Below, piece by piece: positions 39,853 through 48,068 of a stretch of 64,000 nucleotides of DNA. The DNA is from CAZCFB01 sp964511535 (lineage in GTDB: Bacteria; Myxococcota_A; Polyangia; GCA-2747355; CAZCFB01). The position numbers and the translations under genes were made by a program. The stretch's first letter is position 1; the number at the start of each line of letters is the position of its first letter. The notes under the pieces are model-generated. The model was not told the origin of the DNA, did not search any database, and saw only the letters and a program-made list of their open reading frames with translations. Where the stretch lies: positions 1-64,000 of the forward strand of contig CAZEFW010000017.1 in NCBI GenBank assembly GCA_964511535.1, in the 5' to 3' direction.

Positions 39853-40683
39853 ATGCGCATCGCCCTCGTACAGCAGCACGCCACGGCGGACCTGCAAGAC
39901 AACCTCGCCCGCGGGCTCTCCGCCCTGGAGCGCGCGGCCAGCGAAGGCGCCCAGCTGGTGGCCTACGCCGAGCTGGCCTTCGAGCCGTTCTACCCCCAGC
40001 GGCGGGCAGACGGGGATGTGCGCGCGCTGGCCCAGACGGTGCCCGGGCCGATCACCGATCAGTTCGCGGTGCTCGCCCGCGAGCTCGGCGTGGTGGTGGT
40101 GCTCAACCTGTTCGAGCGCGATGGCGATCAAACCTACGACAGCTCGCCAGTCATAGACGCCGACGGCGCGCTGCTGGGCCGGGCCCGCATGGTGCACATC
40201 ACCGACTACGACGGGTTCCACGAGCAGGGCTACTACGCGCCCGGCGACCGCGGCGCGCCGGTGTTCGATACGGCGGCGGGCCGGGTGGGGGTGGCCATCT
40301 GCTACGACCGGCACTTCCCTGAGTACATGCGAGCGTTGGCCCTGGGCGGCGCGGAGCTGGTGGTGGTGCCCCAGGCGGGCGCCGTGGGCGAGTGGCCCGA
40401 GGGGCTGTACGAGGCCGAGCTGCAGGTGGCGGCGTTCCAGAACGGCTACTACACCGCGCTGTGCAACCGCGTGGGTCCGGAGGAGCGCCTCACCTTCGCC
40501 GGCGAGTCGTTCGTCTGCGCGCCGGACGGCAGGGTGATGGCCCGGGCCCCCGAGGCCGAGGACCACCTGCTGCTGGCCGACCTCGACCTCGATCAGGTGG
40601 AGCGCTCCCACGCCAGGACCCTCTTCTTGCGCGATCGCCGCCCCGAGCTGTACGGGCCGTGGCTGGGAGAGCGCCGTGGCTAA
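39853..40683 (+). CDS. nitrilase-fold carbon-nitrogen hydrolase with altered triad
   Basis: A 276-residue nitrilase-superfamily protein with E40 (VAYAELAFEPF) and C150 (GVAICYDRHFPE) in place. At the position of the catalytic lysine, where amidases read GxYRKxHI, this protein reads GRARMVHI, giving Met113. The following YDGFHEQGYYAPGD aligns with the N-carbamoylputrescine amidase branch (AguB). Without the lysine, amidase chemistry may be lost or altered. The start is the first ATG, 39 bp from the divergent Qng1 gene. Its 3' end overlaps the plsC-like start by 8 bp. Confidence 0.82.
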   Translation: MRIALVQQHATADLQDNLARGLSALERAASEGAQLVAYAELAFEPFYPQRRADGDVRALAQTVPGPITDQFAVLARELGVVVVLNLFERDGDQTYDSSPVIDADGALLGRARMVHITDYDGFHEQGYYAPGDRGAPVFDTAAGRVGVAICYDRHFPEYMRALALGGAELVVVPQAGAVGEWPEGLYEAELQVAAFQNGYYTALCNRVGPEERLTFAGESFVCAPDGRVMARAPEAEDHLLLADLDLDQVERSHARTLFLRDRRPELYGPWLGERRG

Positions 40684-41455
40684 GCGGGAGCCAGGACAGC
40701 GGCGACGCGACGGGCTGCGCACCCTGTTCTTGCCCTACACATTTGGGGTCTTCACCCCCTTCCTCGCGGTCTCTACCGTCGGCCTCGGCATCCTGGCCGT
40801 GTTGGTGTGCATGCTCAGCCAGCGCGCCAGCTTCCACATCGGCACGCTCTGGGCCTGGGTGCTGTGCAGGGTGGCCTTTACCAGGGTGCGGGTGCACGGC
40901 CGGGACAAAATCGCCCCCGACACCTCGTACATCATCATGAGCAACCACCAGAGCCACTTCGACGTGCTGGCGTTCTACGGCCACTGGCGGCGACAGTTCC
41001 GCTGGGTGCTCAAGGAGGAGCTGCGCCGCGCGCCCGGCATCGGCTGGTACTGCTCGGCCGGCGGGCACCTGTTCATCGACCGCTCCTGCCGGGAGAAGGC
41101 CATCGCCAGCCTGAGGCGCGCCGGGCCGCTGCTGCGGGGCGGCATCTCGGTGATGATGTTCCCGGAGGGCACCCGCAGCACCAGCGGACGCCTGCGGCCA
41201 TTCAAGAAGGGCGGCTTCATGCTGGCTCTGGACCTGGGCCTGCCGATCCTGCCGGTCTCCATCAGCGGCTCCCGGCATGTGCTGCCCAACAAGACCGCTC
41301 GCCTGCTGCCCGGCACCATCGACATCACCATCCATGATCCCATCGACACATCGGCCTACAGCGAGGATCGGCGAGACGAGCTGATGGCAGAGGTGCGCCG
41401 GGTGATCCGCGCGGGGCTGAGCGAGTGGGAGCAGGGGGCCCGGGACGACGCCTGA
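40676..41455 (+). CDS. 1-acylglycerol-3-phosphate acyltransferase (PlsC-like)
   Basis: A 259-residue acyltransferase with two N-terminal hydrophobic segments (about 20-75). The catalytic HX4D motif is in SNHQSHFDV, with GHLFIDRS, the FPEGTRS substrate motif and a PILPVSISGS strand. It transfers an acyl chain to lysophosphatidic acid or a related acceptor at the inner membrane. The GTG start at 40676 overlaps the nitrilase gene and follows GGGAGAG, indicating coupling. Confidence 0.88.
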   Translation: MAKREPGQRRRDGLRTLFLPYTFGVFTPFLAVSTVGLGILAVLVCMLSQRASFHIGTLWAWVLCRVAFTRVRVHGRDKIAPDTSYIIMSNHQSHFDVLAFYGHWRRQFRWVLKEELRRAPGIGWYCSAGGHLFIDRSCREKAIASLRRAGPLLRGGISVMMFPEGTRSTSGRLRPFKKGGFMLALDLGLPILPVSISGSRHVLPNKTARLLPGTIDITIHDPIDTSAYSEDRRDELMAEVRRVIRAGLSEWEQGARDDA

Positions 41456-42337
41456 TCAGTCGTCGTCCTCTTCCACCCAGATGACGCCGATCAGGTGGTC
41501 GGTGAAGGCCACCACCGCCAGGTCCACCACGGCGTTGGCCACCGAGGTGGCGGACCAGCTCTCTCCTTGCCAGAACTCGAAGTTGCTCACCAGCCGGGGC
41601 TCCGCCGGGCCGAACAGGTCCAGGAAGCGCCCTGCCAGCTCCGCGGCCTGGGCCTCGGTGCGCCGGTCGCCGCTGCCGAGCAGCCGGATCCGCAGCATGG
41701 TCCGCAGCATCTCCCGGTCGGCAGGCCGCCAGCGATCCGCGATGGTGCGCATGCCCCAGGATTGCAGGAAGGCGTTGTACAGGGTCGCTCCGGACGCCCG
41801 CCGCGCTGCCTCGGTGCTTCGGCGGGCCAGCGCCGCCCCGCCGGCGCCGTCCAGCTCACGGGACAGCGCGTCGGTCGCTTGCTCCTCCAGGGGCTCGAAC
41901 CAGCAGCGCCCCGCCGGGTCCGGCGCCCCGGCCGCGCGCAGCCACTCCGTGGGATCCCAGGCGCACCGCTGCTGGGCGAAGCCGAGGGCGCACTCGCCAT
42001 GTGGGCTGCGCGCCGTGGCGTCGGCGCCGTGGTCCAGCAGCTGCCGCAGGATCGCATCGTCGGGCATCATGGCCGCCAGCATCAGCGGCGTGCGCCCCTC
42101 GCGGTCCTGCCAGTCCAGCGCCGCGCCGGCCCGCAGCAGCGCGCCCACCGCCTGGCGCTGCTGGCCATAGACGGCCACCCCCAGCGGGGTCCAGCCCATG
42201 TCGTCGGTGGCCTCCAGGTCAGCGCCCGCCTCCAGCAGCGCGGCGATATCCTGCAGGGCGCCGGCGCCCACCGCGGCCGCCAGGGTCTCGTGGGGGACGC
42301 GCCTGGGCTTGCGCTTCTTTTGCCGCTTTCGGGCCAT
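41456..42337 (-). CDS. ankyrin-repeat protein
   Basis: A 293-residue protein with a basic N-terminus (MARKRQKKRKPRR) and about three or four ankyrin repeats in residues 18-130 (DDMGWTPLGVAVYG, DREGRTPLMLAAM, LLDHGADATARSPHG). The C-terminal 160 residues are an unrecognised helical domain containing SWGMRTIADRWRP and an acidic end VEEDDD. It is presumably a cytoplasmic protein-interaction module. Its stop directly abuts the stop of the convergent PlsC-like gene. Confidence 0.8.
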   Translation of the reverse strand: MARKRQKKRKPRRVPHETLAAAVGAGALQDIAALLEAGADLEATDDMGWTPLGVAVYGQQRQAVGALLRAGAALDWQDREGRTPLMLAAMMPDDAILRQLLDHGADATARSPHGECALGFAQQRCAWDPTEWLRAAGAPDPAGRCWFEPLEEQATDALSRELDGAGGAALARRSTEAARRASGATLYNAFLQSWGMRTIADRWRPADREMLRTMLRIRLLGSGDRRTEAQAAELAGRFLDLFGPAEPRLVSNFEFWQGESWSATSVANAVVDLAVVAFTDHLIGVIWVEEDDD

Positions 42338-42353
42338 GGACCGCTCCAGCTTA

Positions 42354-44021
42354 TCAGCGGCAGATGGGCCCGTCCTTCTTCTTGTCCTTGCTCGGCGGCG
42401 CGGGCGGCTCGCCCTTGATCTTGCCGATGCGGAACTGGGCCGGCCGCTCCCGCACGATGCGCCTGAGCCACTCGTCCTTGTACGCCGGGTGCGTCACCTG
42501 ACCCCGGGCGTCACGCACGTTGCCGTCCATGTACTTGACGAACAACTCCTGGCCCAGGCGCCGCCAGCGCTTCATCACGCGCTCGGTCTGCTCCGCCGAG
42601 TAGCGCGTGAGGTAATCCCGGGCCAGCCCCGGCGACCGCCGGTACAGCTCCATGGCCGCACGCTCCACCTCCGCCTGGCGCGCCAGGAAGCTGCCCTCCA
42701 GCTCGCCCTGGGCCCGGCGCACATGCCCGATCATGTCGCTGTAGCGGGTGTAGGTCCAGTTGGCGACCCAGTTGAACACCCAGAACGCCGAGTCCCAGGA
42801 GAAGCGCTTGAAGTCCGCCGTGCCCACGGCGAAGGCCTTCGGCGCCCTGGTGATGCCGGCGTACATCGGCACGTAGACCGTGCTGTAGCTGTCGTCCACG
42901 CCGAACCAGAGCACGCCCCCCACGGCGCCTGGCAGCTTGCGTCGGGACTGGGACACGAAGGAGAAGCCGGTCTGCTGGGTGGAGATGGCCCGCTCGTTGA
43001 GGTACTTCTTGCCGTCCAGCTCCCAGGTCAGCGGGCGCCAGCGGTAGGGCAGCGCGTACGGCCCGGCCCCCACGCCCTTGGTCATGTCCATGGGGGTCCC
43101 CTGGAAGTGGTCCCGCATCAGCTCCATGGCGTCCTTCACCGACAGCTTCTTCTTTGGCTTGATCCACAGCGGCAGGCGGCCGGTGCCCTTGAGGTAGTCC
43201 ACCTTGAAGTCCCGGCCCGGCGCCACGCGGCGGTAGATGCTCCACACCCGCGCCTGGCGCACGCGCTTGTCGCGGAAGCGCATGGGCGCGTAGGTGTCGG
43301 CGAAGGAGAAGTCCTTGTCCTTGCCCGAGAACCAGCCCTTCTTGCGCGCGAAGGAGATGACGTCCGGCGCGTACAGAGTGTTCTTCTTGTCGCGCAGGGG
43401 GAAGGTGCGGATGCGCGCCTGGTTGGCGTGGGCCGTGATGTAGCCGTCCGGCACGCGCCGCGCCACCCAGAGCAGCCCCTTTTCGCACGGCCCCTTGCCG
43501 ATCATCTCCATCAGCCACACCTCCTTCGGGTCGGCGATGGAGAACGACTCGCCCTTGGAGGCGTAGCCGTGCTTGTTGGCCAGGGTGGTGATCACCTTGA
43601 TCGCCTGCCGGGCCGTGCGCGCCCGCTGCAGCGCGATGTACATCAGGCTGCCGTAGTCCACGCCGCCCTTGAACCCGCGCAGCTCCTTGCGCCCGCCGAA
43701 GGTGGTCTCGCCGATGACGAGCTGGTGCTCGTTGATGTTGCCCACCACCGAGTAGGTCCGCCGCGCCTCGGGGATGTCGCCCAGGCGCTCGCCCGAGTCC
43801 CAGTCGATGACCTCCCGCCGCGCGCCGATGCGGTGCCGCGCCGCGGGCCAGCGGTACAGCTCGCCGTACAGCTCGTGGGAGTCGGCCAGGTAGGTGATGA
43901 TGGCCGAGCCGTCGGCCGAAGCGCCGGGGGTGACCAGCAGGTTGGTGCAGGCGCTCGTGGGCGCGGGCGTCAGCAACGCCGCCAGCGTCCCGAGGCAGAT
44001 AGTCGCTCTCAAGAGTTTCAT
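42354..44021 (-). CDS. C69-family dipeptidase
   Basis: A 555-residue secreted protein. The signal peptide ends at A24, so the mature chain starts with Cys25 in ACTNLLVTPGAS, the N-terminal nucleophile arrangement of peptidase family C69 (PepD-like Ntn hydrolases). Other family marks are NINEHQLVIGETTFGG, DYGSLMYIALQRA and the LMEMIGKGP strand. It should cleave dipeptides or short peptides in the periplasm or outside. It ends in a Lys/Pro-rich tail and is followed after 16 bp by the ankyrin gene. Confidence 0.88.
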   Translation of the reverse strand: MKLLRATICLGTLAALLTPAPTSACTNLLVTPGASADGSAIITYLADSHELYGELYRWPAARHRIGARREVIDWDSGERLGDIPEARRTYSVVGNINEHQLVIGETTFGGRKELRGFKGGVDYGSLMYIALQRARTARQAIKVITTLANKHGYASKGESFSIADPKEVWLMEMIGKGPCEKGLLWVARRVPDGYITAHANQARIRTFPLRDKKNTLYAPDVISFARKKGWFSGKDKDFSFADTYAPMRFRDKRVRQARVWSIYRRVAPGRDFKVDYLKGTGRLPLWIKPKKKLSVKDAMELMRDHFQGTPMDMTKGVGAGPYALPYRWRPLTWELDGKKYLNERAISTQQTGFSFVSQSRRKLPGAVGGVLWFGVDDSYSTVYVPMYAGITRAPKAFAVGTADFKRFSWDSAFWVFNWVANWTYTRYSDMIGHVRRAQGELEGSFLARQAEVERAAMELYRRSPGLARDYLTRYSAEQTERVMKRWRRLGQELFVKYMDGNVRDARGQVTHPAYKDEWLRRIVRERPAQFRIGKIKGEPPAPPSKDKKKDGPICR

Positions 44022-44042
44022 ACTGAGGGGTTATAGCAGACG

Positions 44043-46826
44043 TCAGCCTGTTTCCACCCGCACCTGCGACCGGCCGCCCCCCAGCTTCTCCACCACCACG
44101 CAGGCGGGGATCGACTCCTGCAGCGCCTCCACATGGCTGATGATGCCCACCTGGATTCCCCGGGCGTTGAGGCTGTGCAGCGCGTTCATCGCCACCTGCA
44201 GGGTCTCGCCGTCGAGGGTGCCGAACCCCTCGTCCAGCAGGAGGGTCTCCACCGGCATGCGGCGGAAGCCGTAGTCCGCAAGCGCCAGGGCCAGGGCCAG
44301 CGAGACGAGGAACGTCTCGCCGCCGGACAGGGTGCTCAACCCGCGCGCCTGCCCCGCCTGGTCCATGTCCTGCACCCGGAACGCAAGCAGCGGCGCCTCG
44401 GTCTTCGGGTCGCGTCGCGACACCAGCCGGTACCGCGGCGCCAGGCGGTCGAGGTGTACGTTGGCCTTGCCCAGCAGCTCGGCCAGATTCAGGGTCTGGG
44501 CGAAGCGTTTGAACGCCTCCCCCTTGTCGGTGCCGATGAGGTTCTGCAGCCGCTCCCAGGTGTCATGCTCCGCCTGGGCCTCCGCCTCCTGCGCCTCCAG
44601 CGCGGCCAGCTTCTTGCGGGCCTTCTGCTGCGCCTCGAGCTGCGCTCCGAGCTCGCCCATGCGCGTCGCCAGGCGCCGCGCAGCCGCGTCCAGCGTCGCC
44701 ACCTGCTCCGCCAGCGTGTCGTCGGGCCACGCGTCCGCCTCCAGGTCCTTCGGCCGCGCTCCCGCGATGGTCTTGTGCTGCTCCTGGGCCCGCTGGACGC
44801 CCCCAAGCGCCTGCTGCACCCGCTGGCCCAGCGTCTCCTTCAGGCGCGTCAGCGACTCGCACCGATCCGCCGCCAGCAGCCGCTGCCGCAGGGCGGCCGC
44901 GTCGTCCAGCCCCAGCGCCTCGAGCTGCTGCGCCAGCGTCTGTCGCTGGGCCTCCAGCGCCGAGGCCAGCGCCTCGAGCTGGGCGCCGATCTCGCCCAGC
45001 CGGGCCTCCAGCTTGCCCAGGCGCTCGCCGACGGGCCGCAGCTTGCCCTGGATGTCGGCCACATGCTCCAGGTCGCCGGCCATGGCCGCGTTGTCCACCC
45101 TGAGCCGCTCCAGCTCCTGGCCCAGCTCGCTGGCCTGCGCGGCCTGGGGCGCGGCCGACAGCTCGAGCACCTCCAGGTGCGGCGCCGCCTCACCCGGGAT
45201 CTGCTCCAGGCGCTGCTCCGCCTCTGCCATGGCCTTGCGCTCGCCCTCGAGCCGCGCCGTGGCCCCCGCCCGCTCGAGCTCCAGCTTCCTGGCCGCGTCT
45301 CTGGCCATTGCCTCGGCCTGCTCCACCGCCGCCTTCTCCCGCTCCAGCGCCGCCCATCGCGTCTCCACCTCGGCCAGCTCCCCCTCATCCATCAGAGGGT
45401 GCTCCTTGCTTCCGCACAGCGGGCACGCCTCGCCCGCCTCGAGCCGGGCGCGCTCCTTGGCCAGCCCCCGGATCCAGGCCAACACCTGCTCCTGCTCGGC
45501 CAGCCCCCCGGCGGTGGCCTTCTGCGTCGCCGCCTCCACCTCCTGCTCCTTGAGCAGGTCCGCCAGCGTGGCCCCCTTGCGCTCCAACTCCTCGGTGCGC
45601 CGCCGCGCCCCGTCCAGCTTGCTGCGCGCGGCCACCTCGTCCCCGGCCAGCCGCTGCACCTCGTCCAGCGCGCGCAGGCGCGCCGCGATGGACTCGGCCT
45701 CTGCCCGGATCTGCCGGCGCTGTGCCTCCGGGTCGAAAGGACCGGGCCCGGTCCAGCGCGATTCCAGCCGCTGCAGCACCCCGGCGCTGTCCTGCTTGAG
45801 CTGGTCATGCCTGGCCTGAAGCGCCGCCTGCTCCTCTGCCAGCCTGGGCAGACGCGCCTCCTGTTTGCGAGCATCCGCCGCGATGCGCTCGGTCTCCCGC
45901 AGCGCCGGCTCGGCCACCAGGCAGCGCTGGTGCTCGGCCAGCTGCTCCAGCTCCGCCGAATGATCCGCCCGGGCCCTTTGCGCGGCCGCCTCCTCCGTGC
46001 GGGCCGCCTCCAGCGCCCTGTCCGCCCCATCGCGATCCTGCCGCCAGCGCAGCCAGGCCCGCGCCCGCTCCAGCTCCTGGCGCCGCTGCTGCTCCTCCTC
46101 CTTCGCCGCCCGGTGCTCCCCCTCCACCCGCGCCACCTCGGCCGGGTCCATCACGTTGAGCCCCTCCCGCTTGTGCTTGATCTTCTCCAGGGCCTTCTTG
46201 GAATTTTGCCACGCCTCCATGGCCCTCAGGCCCAGCTGGCGGTACCGCTCGGTGCTGGTGAGCCGCTCCAGGATGTCGCCACGGTCCTTCTCGTCCGCCT
46301 TGATGAAGGCAGCGAAATCTCCCTGGGCCAGCAGGACCATGCGGCTGAAGTCAGCGAACTCCAGCTCTTCCAGCGCCTCGTCGAAGGCCGGCTGGTACTC
46401 CTTGGCTTTTTTGCTGTTGGCCAGCAGCTCCCACTCTCCGGTCTGCGTGTTCCAGCGCTCCAGCGTGCGCCGCGGTTTCTGCAGCTTCAACGTCTTCGGG
46501 GCGCGGTTGCACTGCCAGGTGGCGCGGTACCGCTGCTCGGCGCCCGCCGCCCCCAGCTTCACCTTCACTCGCGCGTACGCATCCAGCTCCCCCCGGGAGA
46601 TCACCTGCCGCGCGTCCATCTCCTGGTTGCTGCTGTTCTTCTCCTCCAGCCGCGGCGTGCGGCCGAACAGCGCAAGGGACACCGCGTCCATCAACGTGGA
46701 CTTGCCCGCGCCGGTGGGCCCCCGGATCAGGAACAGGGGAACGGCCCCCAACTGCTCCTCCAGGTCCACCGCCTGCTCGCCGTACAGCGAGTTGATGTTC
46801 TTCAACTCGATGCTCAGGATCCTCAT
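44043..46826 (-). CDS. sbcC: DNA double-strand-break exonuclease subunit SbcC
   Basis: A 927-residue SMC-like ATPase. The N-terminal Walker A is GPTGAGKST in an INSLYGEQAVDLE context. Long heptad coiled coils surround a zinc hook CPLCGSKEHP at about residue 468. The C-terminal ABC signature is LSGGETFLVSLALALA and Walker B LLLDEGFGTLD. With SbcD it forms the Rad50/Mre11-type complex that opens hairpins and degrades protein-blocked DNA ends. Its ATG overlaps the sbcD stop as ATGA. It is shorter than E. coli SbcC but complete. Confidence 0.95.
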   Translation of the reverse strand: MRILSIELKNINSLYGEQAVDLEEQLGAVPLFLIRGPTGAGKSTLMDAVSLALFGRTPRLEEKNSSNQEMDARQVISRGELDAYARVKVKLGAAGAEQRYRATWQCNRAPKTLKLQKPRRTLERWNTQTGEWELLANSKKAKEYQPAFDEALEELEFADFSRMVLLAQGDFAAFIKADEKDRGDILERLTSTERYRQLGLRAMEAWQNSKKALEKIKHKREGLNVMDPAEVARVEGEHRAAKEEEQQRRQELERARAWLRWRQDRDGADRALEAARTEEAAAQRARADHSAELEQLAEHQRCLVAEPALRETERIAADARKQEARLPRLAEEQAALQARHDQLKQDSAGVLQRLESRWTGPGPFDPEAQRRQIRAEAESIAARLRALDEVQRLAGDEVAARSKLDGARRRTEELERKGATLADLLKEQEVEAATQKATAGGLAEQEQVLAWIRGLAKERARLEAGEACPLCGSKEHPLMDEGELAEVETRWAALEREKAAVEQAEAMARDAARKLELERAGATARLEGERKAMAEAEQRLEQIPGEAAPHLEVLELSAAPQAAQASELGQELERLRVDNAAMAGDLEHVADIQGKLRPVGERLGKLEARLGEIGAQLEALASALEAQRQTLAQQLEALGLDDAAALRQRLLAADRCESLTRLKETLGQRVQQALGGVQRAQEQHKTIAGARPKDLEADAWPDDTLAEQVATLDAAARRLATRMGELGAQLEAQQKARKKLAALEAQEAEAQAEHDTWERLQNLIGTDKGEAFKRFAQTLNLAELLGKANVHLDRLAPRYRLVSRRDPKTEAPLLAFRVQDMDQAGQARGLSTLSGGETFLVSLALALALADYGFRRMPVETLLLDEGFGTLDGETLQVAMNALHSLNARGIQVGIISHVEALQESIPACVVVEKLGGGRSQVRVETG

Positions 46827-48055
46827 GACCGCACCTCCGGCTCGTCCGCGGTGAGCAGCGAGCGGAAGGCCGTGAGCAGGGCCTCGTCCAGCTCACTGCC
46901 CTGGGCCTCCACCAGCCGGCGGAACACCTCCTCCTCGGTCAGCTCGCTCAGGCTGACGGGCGCCTGCTCCTGCTCGGCGGCCTGCGTTCCCCCCACGGGC
47001 TGCTGGGTCACCCTGGCCAGCAAGGGCCGCTCGCCGCCGGTGCACTCGGCCTCCCGCAGCAGGCGCGCCTCCAGCCCCGGAGTGTAGCCGTCCACCTCGA
47101 TCTCGGCCCGCACCAGCGGCGGCAGGGGCGTCTCCCACGCCAGCCCCTGCAGGGTGGACAGCAGCTGCTCGAACGGCCCGGCGAACCTGAGCACGTCCCG
47201 GGTCCGCGGCACCTCCAGCGGCGACACCGCCACCTCCCCGTCCTCGCCGGGCAGGTCCACCAGCAGCACCTGGCGCGGCGTGGAAGACTCCCTGGCGCCG
47301 AGGGGCACCGGCGTCCCGCAATAGCGGGCCACGCTCCCCTTGACCGGGAAGGCGCGATGGAAATGACCCAGGGCCACGTACGCCAGGCGCGGGTCGAAGA
47401 CCTCGGCCGGCAGCCCATCAGTGGAGCTGGCGAGGTGGATCTCAACCGGCGCATCGCCCTTCTCGCCGCCAACGCAGGACAGGTGCCCGGTGGCCACCAC
47501 CGGCGCCCCGCCGCCCAGGGCGAGGGCGCGGTCGGTCAGCGTGGTGTAGAGGTGCGCGAACTTCTTGCGGAAGGCGGCGCGAAGCGCGTCCACATCCACC
47601 AGCGAGGCGCGGACCCCGAGGCGCACCTCGTGCACGAAGGGCACCGCCGCCACCACCACCGCCACCTCGTCGTCCGCCCCGCGCACCGTGCAGAGGCAGC
47701 GGTCCCAGCTCTCCTCGTCGGCACGCAGCCCGCCCACCACATGCACCTTGAGGCTGGCCAGCACCTCCCGCGGCGCGTCCAGCCGGGACGGCGAGTCGTG
47801 GTTGCCCCCCACCACCACCGCCGCCCGCAGCCGCGTGCGGCTCAGCTCCGCCAGGAAGCGGTAGTAGTCCGCCTGAGCCTCGGCGCCGGGCTGCGCGTGA
47901 TCGAAGATGTCGCCCGCCACCAGCAGCACCTCCACGCCCTCGTCCTCGATCCGGTCCAGCAGCCAGCTCAGAAACCGGCGCTGCTCCTCGTCGCGTGATG
48001 CCCCCCAGTAGGTGGCCCCCAGGTGCCAGTCCGACGTGTGCAGGATTTTCGTCAT
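46823..48055 (-). CDS. sbcD: DNA double-strand-break nuclease subunit SbcD
   Basis: A 410-residue Mre11-type metallophosphoesterase with all five motifs visible: HTSDWHLG, GDIFDHA, GGNHDSPSRL, VATGHLS and YVALGHFHRA. A C-terminal capping domain precedes an acidic, Glu-rich tail. ATG 48055 follows GGGGAG. It is 13 bp after the tandem-AAA+ gene and coupled to sbcC, so all three form an operon, which is not the usual sbcDC setting. Confidence 0.93.
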   Translation of the reverse strand: MTKILHTSDWHLGATYWGASRDEEQRRFLSWLLDRIEDEGVEVLLVAGDIFDHAQPGAEAQADYYRFLAELSRTRLRAAVVVGGNHDSPSRLDAPREVLASLKVHVVGGLRADEESWDRCLCTVRGADDEVAVVVAAVPFVHEVRLGVRASLVDVDALRAAFRKKFAHLYTTLTDRALALGGGAPVVATGHLSCVGGEKGDAPVEIHLASSTDGLPAEVFDPRLAYVALGHFHRAFPVKGSVARYCGTPVPLGARESSTPRQVLLVDLPGEDGEVAVSPLEVPRTRDVLRFAGPFEQLLSTLQGLAWETPLPPLVRAEIEVDGYTPGLEARLLREAECTGGERPLLARVTQQPVGGTQAAEQEQAPVSLSELTEEEVFRRLVEAQGSELDEALLTAFRSLLTADEPEVRS

Positions 48056-48068
48056 GGTGCTCCCCATA

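Noticed and set aside
44133..47087. 984-codon open frame on the plus strand opposite sbcC/sbcD
   Set aside because: Low-complexity Leu/Gln/Arg/His translation running across two real genes with intact motifs on the other strand.
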